In this document: piece after piece, positions 37,215 through 45,595 of the stretch
Layout: each line of letters starts with the position of its first letter
Numbering within the stretch: position 1 is the stretch's first letter
Source of the DNA: an uncultured Bacteroidales bacterium
GTDB taxonomy: Bacteria > Bacteroidota > Bacteroidia > Bacteroidales > Bacteroidaceae
Direction: 5' to 3'
DNA: 64,000 nt
Assembly: GCA_902802815.1 (NCBI GenBank)
Contig: CADCNQ010000012.1
Location: 1 to 64,000 of the forward strand
Position numbers and translations under genes: made by a program
Notes under the pieces: generated by a model
Seen by the model: only the letters and a program-made list of their open reading frames with translations
What the model was told of the DNA's origin: nothing
Databases searched by the model: none

Positions 37215-39392
37215 TTAATGTATTCTTTTTATTAATGTCAGTGTATTGCGTCCGTTCAGATGTTCGTAATTGACCTTATCCATGATCTCACGGAACAAGT
37301 GAATGCCCAGTCCTCCCACCTGGCGCTCTTCTGCCGGGAGGGAGATATCGACCTCCTCCTTCAAGGTGGGGTCGAATGGTATACCGGAGTCCGTTATCAC
37401 AACTTTAAGACTGTGGCCGTCTGTCATCATGCAGACATCTATGCAGCCCTCCGTTCCGGCGGGATAAGCATATCCGATAGCGTTGACCACAGCTTCTTCA
37501 ACAGCCAGCCTTATCCGGTTGGACAACTGTTTCTCTATTCCCATTTTTTCGTACATTGCCTTTTGAAAGCTATTGAGGTTCGGCACCTCATGAATGTCGT
37601 TTTTCAGCGTGATTGTCTCACTCATAATACTCTCAAACTGCTGAGGCGCATAGCGGATGGCAAGCAACGTCAGGTCATCGCTCTGTTCAGCATTCTTTAC
37701 GAAGCGGCGCACCTCACCGGCCATCGACTCCAGGATGTCTTTCGGGCTCAGATTCCTTTCAATACTGCGTCCGAGCGCTTCATGTACGCGCTGCAGACCA
37801 AACTGCTTCCGTGCGCTGTTCATCGCCTCCGTCAGTCCGTCGGTGTAGAGGAATATGGTGCTGTCCGGACTCAATACGGTCTCCTGCGACCCGAATTTCA
37901 CATCGTCAAACAGACCGACGGGCAAATGCGGGTTGCACTCGAGGGTCTGCAGACCGGCATCACTGATGATAATCGGTGCATCATGGCCGGCATTGCAGTA
38001 GTGAAGATGTCCGGATGGCAGGTCGAGCACGCCTATAAACAGCGTAGAGAACATATTGGTCTTGTTGCCCTGACAGGCAGTCTCATTGATATAGTGCATG
38101 ATGTGTGCCGGGTTGTTCTCGTGTGTTGAGAAGGCTCGGAAGAACGAGCGGGTTCCCGCCATCAATATAGCCGAAGGTGTCCCCTTGCCGCTGACATCAC
38201 CGATGCAGAAGAACAGCTTCTCATCGCGGATAAAGAAGTCGAAAAGGTCTCCGCCCACCTCGCGGGCCGGCAACAGAGAACCGACGACATCCACCCCGTC
38301 CTGCTTCAGATGATTGTGAGGCAGCATGCTCTGCTGTATCTGGCTGGCTACGCGCAACTCAGAACTGATACGTTCCTTCTCGGCATTTACCCGGTGTAAA
38401 CTCTCCAAATCGCGTTTCGAACGCCACACGATAAAGGCGATGAGCAACAGACCCGTTATCACCATCATCAGGAGGTTCATCCGTATATGTCGCAATTCAC
38501 CAAAGACATCGGCACTGTCCAATACATTCATCAGTATCCAGTCGGTCTTACCGCCCACAGGGGTATAGAACACAAACTTCTCATGGCCATTGCCGTCCGT
38601 TATGGTTGCAATACCTTTCTTGTCCTTGTCTTTTTTTACCTGTTCGAGGGACTGCTTCAGCAGTTCATTATCTTCACCGGCAAGCAGATTGTATTGTCCA
38701 GTGACAAGAAAACGTTGAGTTGACTTGTATGTCTTGTCCTCGTTGATAATCGCTTCAAGCCAGTCCAGCGAAAGGTCGGCCTCGACTACGGCGACAATAT
38801 CTCCCTTACCGTTCCTGACGGGCACACCGTAGGTCGTAATGCGCTGCATTGCGCCCACGTTGTCCATATACGGTTCGCACCAATGGCTATTTCCGGTTTC
38901 CAACGGCACGTTGAAGAATTCATATTTTGTGTAGTCGTGTCTCTTCGACCCCATCTGCATCGTTTCTATAGTTCCGTCAGGCCGGCGCACGGAATAGGGC
39001 TCATACCAGTATCCCCTTTGAGGAAACAGGTTGGGGACACAGGCAATACAGCTGCCGAGAATCATAGGATTGTTCTTCACAATCTGGTAGGTTTCACTCA
39101 TCATGGAGTCGGGCTGCAACAGGTCGTCAGTCACAATCCACGACATATTGTCGAGCACCACCTCCACTTCTTCCAGTTTGTTGCGGATACTGAGGTAGAG
39201 TGCATTGTTTTCGTGCTCCATCACTCGTATTGTCATATGCCGGATGATATCCTGACTGCTGTAATACAGCAATCCCGTTGTCAGCTCAATCAACAAAGCG
39301 GCAACGATGATGACAATGAGATTGAGATTGGTCTTGACAAAGTTGTTGACCAAAGTCCACTTATTCTCCTTGTTGGCCCATTTATTCAGCAT
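37215..39392 (-). CDS. Membrane sensor with SpoIIE-type PP2C phosphatase and RsbW-like kinase domains
   Basis: The 725-residue protein has TM1 (about 26-47, NLIVIIVAALLIELTTGLLYY), a periplasmic Cache-like sensor (about 50-300, with GYWYEPYS and VPVRNGKGDIVAVVEADLS), TM2 (about 307-328), a PP2C/SpoIIE domain (EVGGDLFDFF, IGDVSGKGTPSA, LYTDGLTEAM, DDLTLLAIRY), and a C-terminal HATPase (VEEAVVNAIGYAYP, ITDSGIPFDP, GGLGIHLFRE). Thus the switch phosphatase and kinase share one chain with a sensor. It is the first gene of the minus-strand run leading through STAS and porin to the NRPS. A -7 promoter element lies 28 nt upstream. Confidence 0.92.
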   Translation of the reverse strand: MLNKWANKENKWTLVNNFVKTNLNLIVIIVAALLIELTTGLLYYSSQDIIRHMTIRVMEHENNALYLSIRNKLEEVEVVLDNMSWIVTDDLLQPDSMMSETYQIVKNNPMILGSCIACVPNLFPQRGYWYEPYSVRRPDGTIETMQMGSKRHDYTKYEFFNVPLETGNSHWCEPYMDNVGAMQRITTYGVPVRNGKGDIVAVVEADLSLDWLEAIINEDKTYKSTQRFLVTGQYNLLAGEDNELLKQSLEQVKKDKDKKGIATITDGNGHEKFVFYTPVGGKTDWILMNVLDSADVFGELRHIRMNLLMMVITGLLLIAFIVWRSKRDLESLHRVNAEKERISSELRVASQIQQSMLPHNHLKQDGVDVVGSLLPAREVGGDLFDFFIRDEKLFFCIGDVSGKGTPSAILMAGTRSFFRAFSTHENNPAHIMHYINETACQGNKTNMFSTLFIGVLDLPSGHLHYCNAGHDAPIIISDAGLQTLECNPHLPVGLFDDVKFGSQETVLSPDSTIFLYTDGLTEAMNSARKQFGLQRVHEALGRSIERNLSPKDILESMAGEVRRFVKNAEQSDDLTLLAIRYAPQQFESIMSETITLKNDIHEVPNLNSFQKAMYEKMGIEKQLSNRIRLAVEEAVVNAIGYAYPAGTEGCIDVCMMTDGHSLKVVITDSGIPFDPTLKEEVDISLPAEERQVGGLGIHLFREIMDKVNYEHLNGRNTLTLIKRIH

Positions 39393-39420
39393 ATGCCAAG
39401 CAAAATCTTTTTTTCAGTCA

Positions 39421-39428
39421 CAAAAATA
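39421..39428 (-). promoter_or_regulatory. Promoter -7 element for the SpoIIE-STAS-porin-NRPS run
   Basis: On the minus strand it reads TATTTTTG (TAnnTTTG), 28 nt before the sensor ATG. No comparable element is seen in the 19-31 nt gaps further down the gene run, which supports one long transcript. Confidence 0.5.
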
Positions 39429-39521
39429 TAAAAATATTCCGATTTACATCACATTGCCCCGATAATTTAACAATTAAATAAAAAAAAATATGAAAATAAG
39501 CATAAAAACAGAACTTTTTTG

Positions 39522-39529
39522 TACCTTTG
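39522..39529 (+). promoter_or_regulatory. Promoter -7 element for the COX24-type gene and rng
   Basis: TACCTTTG matches TAnnTTTG and follows an A/T-rich tract. The small ribosomal-type gene starts about 58 nt downstream and rng follows it after 12 nt. Confidence 0.65.
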
Positions 39530-39587
39530 CGCCACGTTTTTCATAAACATAATGAAATCAAAGTTGTTAAACTAAAAAAATATAACT

Positions 39588-39677
39588 ATGCCAAACGGTA
39601 AGAAGCACAAGAGACACAAGATGTCTACACACAAGCGTAAGAAGAGACTCCGCAAGAATCGTCATAAGAGCAAGTAA
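39588..39677 (+). CDS. 29-residue AURKAIP1/COX24-domain protein (probable small ribosomal-subunit protein)
   Basis: The 29-codon gene begins MPNGKKHKRHKM and is almost entirely Lys, Arg and His, ending RKNRHKSK. This matches the Bacteroidota AURKAIP1/COX24-domain family, related to mitochondrial mS38 and actinobacterial bS22, which bind 16S rRNA in the small subunit. It has its own promoter, an A-rich leader and lies 12 nt upstream of rng, so ribosome and RNA-processing genes are co-expressed. It is short enough to be skipped by gene finders. Confidence 0.85.
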   Translation: MPNGKKHKRHKMSTHKRKKRLRKNRHKSK

Positions 39678-39689
39678 GATCCTTTGGAT

Positions 39690-41267
39690 ATGACCAGCGA
39701 AGTATTCATTGACGTTGGCCCAAAGCAGATCCACATAGCCCTCACTGAGGATAAGAAACTCGCTGAGTATCAAGAAGAGGGTCTTTCTGAATCGTTTTCC
39801 GTAGGTAATATCTATCTGGCAAAGGTACGCAAGCTCATGCCCGGGCTGAATGCGGCCTTTGTTAACGTAGGCTACGAGAAGGATGCATTCATTCACTACC
39901 TTGACCTCGGAGCGAATTTTGCATCATATGCAAAGTATCTCAAGCAGATATTCTCCGACAGAAAGAATCTCTTCCCCCACTCCAAGGCTCAGGTGTTGCC
40001 GGCCTTGCCCAAAGACGGCAGTGTGCAGACAACACTTCAGCAGGGACAGGAGATTCTGGTACAGATAGTCAAGGAGCCCATATCCACTAAAGGACCCAGG
40101 CTCACCTGCGAGATAACATTTCCGGGACGTTTTCTCGTACTGATACCCTTCGAGAACAAGGTAAACGTCTCCACCAAGATAAAGGCTTCAGCAGAGCGAA
40201 ACAGACTCAAGGCCATCGTGTCGAGCATCAAGCCCGAAAACTGCGGTGTCATCGTACGCACAGTGGCAGAGGGCAAGAAGGCATCGGAACTCGATCAGGA
40301 AATGAAAATCCTGTGTCGCAGATGGGAGGACACTTTGCGCAACGCGCAAAAGGCAAAGGATTTGCCTGTGCAGGTGTACGAGGAGAGCGGCAGAGCCGTA
40401 GGATTGCTGAGAGACCTTTTCAGCCCCGCCTTCGAGAACATTTACGTGAACGAAGAGCGCACTTATCAGGAGATAAAGGACTACGTGACACTTATCGCGC
40501 CCGAGAGAGCCGATTGTGTGAAGCACTACAAGGGACAGCTCCCCATCTTCGACAACTTCGACATCACGAGGCAGATAAAATCCTCGTTCGGCAAGACGGT
40601 GTCGTACAAGCACGGAGCCTACCTCATCATCGAACACACAGAGGCGTTGCACGTGGTGGATGTCAACTCCGGCAACAGAGCGCAGAACAAGGACAACGAC
40701 CAGGAAGCCAATGCTCTCGACGTGAACTTGGGTGCTGCCGACGAACTGGCACGACAGCTGCGACTGCGCGACATGGGAGGCATCATCATCGTGGATTTCA
40801 TAGACATGAAACGTGCCGAAGACCGCGAAGCACTCTATCAGCGCATGTGCGAAGACATGAAGAACGACCGCGCCAAGCACAATATACTGCCTCTGACGAA
40901 GTTCGGACTCATGCAGATAACGCGCCAGCGCATACGTCCCGCACAGGAGGTTGATGTGGAGGAAGTGTGTCCCACGTGTCACGGGCAGGGCAAAATTAAG
41001 TCAAGCCTGCTCTTCACCAAGGTACTGGACGGAAAGATTGGTTTCCTCGTGAATAAATTGGGTGTGAGTCGGTTCACGCTGCACGTGCATCCCTATGTGG
41101 ACGCATACATCAAACAGGGATTGTGGAGCATATATCGTAAGTGGCAGGTGAAATACGGTTTCGGGGTGAAGGTGATACCCTCACAGAAACTGGCGCTGCT
41201 GCAATACGAATTCTACGACACCAACGGAGCAGAGATAGATCTCAAGGAAGAAATTGAGATAAGGTAA
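39690..41267 (+). CDS. rng: Ribonuclease E/G
   Basis: The 525-residue endoribonuclease starts at MTSEVFID (ATG 39690); a TTG 6 nt upstream is less likely. An N-terminal S1-like domain (about 35-130) precedes the catalytic DNase I-like core with the Mg2+-binding aspartates in HVVDVNSGN and GGIIIVDFIDM. The zinc-link CPTCHGQG is near residue 430. The length is that of RNase G without the long RNase E degradosome tail. A terminator follows directly. Confidence 0.95.
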   Translation: MTSEVFIDVGPKQIHIALTEDKKLAEYQEEGLSESFSVGNIYLAKVRKLMPGLNAAFVNVGYEKDAFIHYLDLGANFASYAKYLKQIFSDRKNLFPHSKAQVLPALPKDGSVQTTLQQGQEILVQIVKEPISTKGPRLTCEITFPGRFLVLIPFENKVNVSTKIKASAERNRLKAIVSSIKPENCGVIVRTVAEGKKASELDQEMKILCRRWEDTLRNAQKAKDLPVQVYEESGRAVGLLRDLFSPAFENIYVNEERTYQEIKDYVTLIAPERADCVKHYKGQLPIFDNFDITRQIKSSFGKTVSYKHGAYLIIEHTEALHVVDVNSGNRAQNKDNDQEANALDVNLGAADELARQLRLRDMGGIIIVDFIDMKRAEDREALYQRMCEDMKNDRAKHNILPLTKFGLMQITRQRIRPAQEVDVEEVCPTCHGQGKIKSSLLFTKVLDGKIGFLVNKLGVSRFTLHVHPYVDAYIKQGLWSIYRKWQVKYGFGVKVIPSQKLALLQYEFYDTNGAEIDLKEEIEIR

Positions 41268-41271
41268 AAAA

Positions 41272-41302
41272 AGAGAGAGAGCTGATGGCTCTCTCTTTTT
41301 TT
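41272..41302 (+). terminator. Rho-independent terminator of rng
   Basis: AGAGAGAGC (41274-41282) pairs perfectly with GCTCTCTCT (41288-41296) around loop TGATG, followed by a run of T. It starts 5 nt after the rng stop. Confidence 0.88.
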
Positions 41303-41409
41303 AGTTGACAAGTTGTTAGTTGACAAGCTGTTAGTTTTCGTTTTGGTTTTCGTCTTCTCTAAACTCTAATCTCTAACCTTTAACCTTTAACCTTTAACCT
41401 TTAACCTTT
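41303..41409. repeat. Short direct repeats between rng and the KdsC gene
   Basis: Two copies of an AGTTGACAAGYTGTT unit are followed by GTTTTCGTTTT words, and then five perfect tandem copies of AACCTTT (41375-41409). No coding potential. These belong to the same style of spacer repeats as at 47.9 and 49.6 kb. Confidence 0.8.
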
Positions 41410-41415
41410 ACCCCC

Positions 41416-41934
41416 TCACCACCCGAAGGCTTTCTTGTCGGCCATCCAGAGTCCCTTGGCCTTGAGCACCTGTTCGATGATGTCTCTGCCGCAACCCATA
41501 CCTCCGTCGGTATGTGACACATAGCAGCTTATTTCCCTTATCTCGGGTGCTGCGTCGCGTGGACAGCAGGCACACCCCACCCTCTGCATCACTTCGTAGT
41601 CGGGTATGTCGTCGCCCACATAGAGCACTTCATCGTCGCTCAGCCCGTATTTTTCGAGCAGCGACTCATACACCTTCATCTTAACGGCCGCGCCAAGGAA
41701 TATGTCCTCCACGCCAAGCAGCGAGAAACGCGTGATGAGACGCGAGTCGTTGGCGCCCGAAATGATGGCTACGGGCACACCCATGAGTCCGGAGAGACGG
41801 ATGGCATAGCCGTCCTTGATGTTCACCGTGCGTCGAGGGATGCCGTCTTCGCCCAGAGGTATTGTGCTGCAGGAGAGCACGCCGTCCACATCGAAGCAGA
41901 TCAGCTTAATTTTTTTCAGATCGTAGTTTATCAT
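41416..41934 (-). CDS. kdsC: KdsC-like 3-deoxy-D-manno-octulosonate-8-phosphate phosphatase
   Basis: The 172-residue HAD-superfamily phosphatase has the nucleophile motif CFDVDGVLS (Asp-x-Asp), a threonine/serine motif II in IISGAND and the acidic motif YVGDDIPDYEVM, in the compact C0 form of KdsC. It would release phosphate from KDO-8-P in LPS core synthesis. The GGN of motif II reads SGAND here, a mild variation. It overlaps the upstream DUF2520 gene by 29 nt, a pairing common in Bacteroidales. Confidence 0.85.
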   Translation of the reverse strand: MINYDLKKIKLICFDVDGVLSCSTIPLGEDGIPRRTVNIKDGYAIRLSGLMGVPVAIISGANDSRLITRFSLLGVEDIFLGAAVKMKVYESLLEKYGLSDDEVLYVGDDIPDYEVMQRVGCACCPRDAAPEIREISCYVSHTDGGMGCGRDIIEQVLKAKGLWMADKKAFGW

Positions 41935-42619
41935 CGTAGATGGATTCGGAAATGATATGATAGAGTTCGCGCAGCTTTCCGTCGAGCATCGCCTCGTGGG
42001 CCGACATCACACCGACATCGCCTCTGCGGGCAGGTCCCGTCTGAGCCTGGCGCGGAGACATCTCCAGCACTTTGGCCGCAGTTTCCCCGATGAGCGGATG
42101 CATCACAGAAAACGGTATCTGCTCCTTCCCGAGGATGTCGGAGGCGACTGTCCACATGTGGTTGACGAAATTGGATACCCACACGGCAGCCAGGTGCAGC
42201 GTGTGACGGCGCTCGGAGTCTGTATGATAAATGACGGGCGACAGACGTTCTGCTATCTCGTCGATACAGCGGTAGTCGTCGTCACATGCGGCTTCCAGAA
42301 AGAAAGGCACACGCCCCCACTCCGTCTTCCTGCCCTTGGTGAAGCTCTGCATGGGATACATCACACCTCGGTGCTTCTGCGGAATGGCATCCATAGCCAC
42401 ACTGCCGGCGGTATGCACCACGAGGGCATCCGTCGGACACAGAGCTGCCACCTCCTTCACGGCATCGTCCTTGACGGCGATGATGTATAGGTCGGCATCC
42501 TGACACAGCTGCAGTCCCCGGTGCCACAGTTGTACGACCTCCACATCTGTGGTGCGGAAGCCTTCCTCAAGAGCCGTTGCGACGTTGCCCCGTCCCAGTA
42601 TTACAACACGTGGTCCCAA
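41906..42619 (-). CDS. DUF2520 Rossmann-fold protein (predicted NAD(P)-dependent oxidoreductase)
   Basis: The 237-residue protein starts at a TTG within the tail of the nitroreductase gene (19-nt overlap) because the Rossmann loop VVILGRGNVATAL begins at once and no ATG precedes it. The N-terminal dinucleotide fold is followed by a helical DUF2520 domain with HLAAVWVSNFVNHM and HPLIGETAAKV, like ketopantoate-reductase or pyrroline-carboxylate-reductase relatives. The substrate is unknown. It overlaps kdsC by 29 nt, so the three genes form one transcript. Confidence 0.8.
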   Translation of the reverse strand: MGPRVVILGRGNVATALEEGFRTTDVEVVQLWHRGLQLCQDADLYIIAVKDDAVKEVAALCPTDALVVHTAGSVAMDAIPQKHRGVMYPMQSFTKGRKTEWGRVPFFLEAACDDDYRCIDEIAERLSPVIYHTDSERRHTLHLAAVWVSNFVNHMWTVASDILGKEQIPFSVMHPLIGETAAKVLEMSPRQAQTGPARRGDVGVMSAHEAMLDGKLRELYHIISESIYDDKLRSEKN

Positions 42620-43113
42620 AGCAGTTTGTCTTCGTTCTGCGGATTGCGTGGCACAGCCTTATGACCTATAGCCACCATAGAAAGCACCTGATAGTCAGCT
42701 GGAATAGACAGCACCTCTTTAACTATTTCTTGAGCACTCCTTCCGTCCTCTTTGCCTCGTGAGTGCACCTGCACCCAGCAGGCTCCCAGTCCCAGGTCTT
42801 CAGCCTGGAGCAGTATGTAGGAAGTGGCGGAAGCGCAGTCCTCCACCCATATGTCTGTGATGGAGGGGTCGGCCATCACCACGATGGCCATAGCGGCATC
42901 GGCCAGAAGCTGTGTGCCTGCATCGCGGCATTGAGAGAGGGCCGCAAGCTGCTCGCGGTCGCGCACCACCTTGAAGAAATACGAATGCTTGCCCTTGCTG
43001 GAAGGAGCCATGAGAGCGGCACGCAGCAGGGCGCGCTCCTCCTCGGGAGTGACGGGCTCGGAGGTGAAGGTGCGTATGCTGCGACGCTGTTTGATAAGGT
43101 CTTTGAAGTCCAT
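42601..43113 (-). CDS. Nitroreductase-family FMN oxidoreductase
   Basis: The 170-residue protein starts at MDFKDLIKQRRSIRTF, the classical FMN-phosphate-binding N-terminus. The frame is open for a further 89 codons upstream, but that extension is the antisense of the TonB receptor start. APSSKGKHSYFF and GLGACWVQVHSR are typical of the family. Such proteins are dimers that reduce nitroaromatics or quinones with NAD(P)H; the physiological substrate is not known. First gene of the nitroreductase-DUF2520-kdsC transcript. Confidence 0.87.
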   Translation of the reverse strand: MDFKDLIKQRRSIRTFTSEPVTPEEERALLRAALMAPSSKGKHSYFFKVVRDREQLAALSQCRDAGTQLLADAAMAIVVMADPSITDIWVEDCASATSYILLQAEDLGLGACWVQVHSRGKEDGRSAQEIVKEVLSIPADYQVLSMVAIGHKAVPRNPQNEDKLLWDHVL

Positions 43114-43143
43114 ACTGAATAGTAAATATGATGAATTTTGCGG

Positions 43144-43151
43144 CAAAAATA
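43144..43151 (-). promoter_or_regulatory. Promoter -7 element for the nitroreductase-DUF2520-kdsC operon
   Basis: On the minus strand it reads TATTTTTG (TAnnTTTG), about 30 nt before the nitroreductase ATG. It supports the ATG at 43113 rather than a longer protein. Confidence 0.5.
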
Positions 43152-43207
43152 AAAAAAAAGAGGGACATGAGCAAGAAAACGCCTTTTTTTTTCGTTTATG
43201 TACTGGT

Positions 43208-45577
43208 ATGCGCACGAAGATTCTTTTACTGTTGCTGTGCAGCTGTCTCCTGACGGCTGCGGAAGAGGTTTGGCTGAAAGGTCGCGTCACCGACAAGAGC
43301 GGCGACGGAGTGCCCCTGTGTCTGGTGCGTGTCGAGGGACAGGCGGCCGGAGCCACAGCAAACCTCAAGGGAGAATACAACTTCTCCTTCCAGAGTGCCG
43401 ACTCTGTGTGGGTGGTCTACAGTATGATGGGCTACGGCACCCGCCGCCGTCTGCTGGTGAAACCCAAGGGACATCTCACGCTCAACATACAGATGATGCC
43501 CATGGAAGGCGACCTGGAGGAAGTCACCGTGAAGGAGACGCAGAAACAGATGAACCAGAACGAGCGCGTCAACATCACGGACCTCACCAGGATGACATCT
43601 GTGACGGGCAATGCCGTTGAGGAACTCATCACCACACAGGCAGGCGTATCCACCCACAATGAGCTCTCCTCGCAATACAACGTGAGAGGCGGTTCGTTTG
43701 ACGAGAACTGCGTGTATATCAACGGCGTTGAGGTGTATCGTCCTCTGCTCATCCACAGCGGCGAGCAGGAAGGTCTCTCCGTGATAAACCCCGATATGGT
43801 GGAGCGTGTGGATTTCTCGGCAGGAGGTTTCGAGGCCCGCTACGGCGACAAGATGTCGTCGGTGCTGGACATCACCTACAAGAAACCCAAAGGCTGGACG
43901 GGCAGCGGACAGGCCTCGCTGCTGGGCGCTTCGGCATACTTCGGCTACGGCAACAAACGCTTCTCCTTCCAGAACGGATTCCGCTACAAGACATCCAAAT
44001 ACCTGCTGGGCAGCCTCGACACCAAGGGTGAGTACTCTCCCCGCTTCCTCGACTACCAGATGTATCTCACGTGGAAACTGAGTCCTGCATGGGAAATCGG
44101 CCTGCTGGGATATTTCTCCGACAACAATTACCAGTTCACACCCACCGACAGGGAGACGAAATTCGGCACGATGTACGAGGCGCACGATTTCAAGGTGTAT
44201 TTCGACGGCAAGGAGGAAGACCTCTTCCGCACTCTCTACGGCACGTTGCAGGTGAAGCGCCGCACGGGTGAGCGTTCGTGGCTCACGGCATCCTTCAGCG
44301 CATTCTCCACCAAGGAGCGCGAGACCTACGACATACAGGGTCAGTACTGGCTGGACAACACTCTGGCTCAGACGCAGCAGGATGTGGCCACCTATATGAC
44401 ACACGCGCGCAATCTGCTGAAGTCCAACCAGCAGGTGATACGCCTCGACTGGGAGCGCAACAGCGACAGCCACCGCATCAAGGCCGGTGCGCTGTGGAAA
44501 CACGAGTCCGTGGAGGAGAATTCACGCGAATGGGAATACCGCGACTCGGCCGGATACTCCATGCCCCACAGCGACGACCGTCTCAACGTGATATACAACC
44601 TCAAGAGCGTCAACAAGATATCCAGCAACCATATGGAACTCTACGCGCAGGACACCTGGCGCAAGGAGACCGACCTGGGCATTCTCTCCCTGAACTACGG
44701 TCTGCGTCTCTCCTACTGGAGCTGGAACAGGGAGTGGCTCTGCTCTCCCAGAGTGTCGCTGGGCTACACGCCTGCCAAAAACGACCGCATGACCTTCCGC
44801 CTGGCTACGGGTCTCTACTATCAGCGCCCCTTCTACAAGGAACTCAGGGACACCGTCACTACGGCTTCCGGTACGGTGGTGCATCTCAATCGCGACATCA
44901 AGAGCCAGAGGAGCATACATATTGTGCTGGGATGGGAATACCGCTTCCGTCTGGGCGAGCGTCCGTTCAAGTTCACGGCGGAGGCCTACTACAAGAATCA
45001 GGCGAACCTCAACCCCTACAATGTGGACAATCTGAAGATAGTGTATTACGGCCGCAATGTGGCCGACGGCTATGTGGTGGGTGCCGACTTCAAACTCTAC
45101 GGCGAGATGGTGCCGGGCAGCGACTCGTGGATATCGTTCGGACTGATGAAGGCCTCTATGACAATCAACGGCAAGACGGTGCCGCAACCCACTGACCAGA
45201 GGTGGAACGTGAATATGTTCTTCTCCGACTACTTCCCCCACACCACGCGCTGGAAACTCTTCCTCAAGGCCTGCTTTGCGGGAGGTCTGCCCTACGGTGC
45301 GCCCCACACGGGACTTGAGAGGCACGTTTTCCGTTCCACAGCCTACAAGCGTGTGGACATCGGTATGAACTTCCGTGCCCTCAACAACGAAGACCGTCAC
45401 CTGCGCCGCTTCAATGCCATCAGGAATATATGGATTGGTGTGGACTGCTTCAATGTCTTCGGTTTCAACAATGTGTCGGGCTATTTCTGGGTGACCGACA
45501 CTCAGGGTCAGCAGTATGCTGTGCCCAACTACCTCACCAGCCGTCAGGTCAACGGCCGCGTACTGATAGAATTCTGA
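43208..45577 (+). CDS. TonB-dependent outer-membrane receptor with carboxypeptidase-like N-terminal domain
   Basis: The 789-residue protein starts at MRTKILLLLL with a signal peptide to about residue 19. The longer frame upstream is the antisense of the nitroreductase gene and was rejected. A CarboxypepD_reg-like domain (about 22-105, VWLKGRVTDKSGDGVPL) precedes the plug (NVRGGSFDENCVYINGVEV) and a 22-strand barrel ending RVLIEF. It would import a substrate at the expense of TonB energy. No SusD partner is adjacent; instead a PorT-like barrel and two peptidase-type lipoproteins follow in the same direction, which hints at peptide uptake. Confidence 0.88.
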   Translation: MRTKILLLLLCSCLLTAAEEVWLKGRVTDKSGDGVPLCLVRVEGQAAGATANLKGEYNFSFQSADSVWVVYSMMGYGTRRRLLVKPKGHLTLNIQMMPMEGDLEEVTVKETQKQMNQNERVNITDLTRMTSVTGNAVEELITTQAGVSTHNELSSQYNVRGGSFDENCVYINGVEVYRPLLIHSGEQEGLSVINPDMVERVDFSAGGFEARYGDKMSSVLDITYKKPKGWTGSGQASLLGASAYFGYGNKRFSFQNGFRYKTSKYLLGSLDTKGEYSPRFLDYQMYLTWKLSPAWEIGLLGYFSDNNYQFTPTDRETKFGTMYEAHDFKVYFDGKEEDLFRTLYGTLQVKRRTGERSWLTASFSAFSTKERETYDIQGQYWLDNTLAQTQQDVATYMTHARNLLKSNQQVIRLDWERNSDSHRIKAGALWKHESVEENSREWEYRDSAGYSMPHSDDRLNVIYNLKSVNKISSNHMELYAQDTWRKETDLGILSLNYGLRLSYWSWNREWLCSPRVSLGYTPAKNDRMTFRLATGLYYQRPFYKELRDTVTTASGTVVHLNRDIKSQRSIHIVLGWEYRFRLGERPFKFTAEAYYKNQANLNPYNVDNLKIVYYGRNVADGYVVGADFKLYGEMVPGSDSWISFGLMKASMTINGKTVPQPTDQRWNVNMFFSDYFPHTTRWKLFLKACFAGGLPYGAPHTGLERHVFRSTAYKRVDIGMNFRALNNEDRHLRRFNAIRNIWIGVDCFNVFGFNNVSGYFWVTDTQGQQYAVPNYLTSRQVNGRVLIEF

Positions 45578-45595
45578 TTGTAAAATATATAAATA

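Noticed and set aside
37215..39392. The sensor-phosphatase considered as a sporulation SpoIIE protein
   Set aside because: It has two membrane segments and a Cache-like sensor plus a kinase domain; it belongs to general partner-switch sensors, and Bacteroidales do not sporulate.
41375..41409. AACCTTT repeats considered as a CRISPR array
   Set aside because: The repeats are 7 nt long, contiguous and without spacers, and no cas gene is in the window.
42971..43207. N-terminal extension of the TonB-dependent receptor
   Set aside because: It is antisense to the nitroreductase start and would destroy the signal peptide beginning at 43208.
43114..43380. N-terminal extension of the nitroreductase
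   Set aside because: It is antisense to the receptor gene and passes through the -7 promoter element; the family N-terminus begins at 43113.
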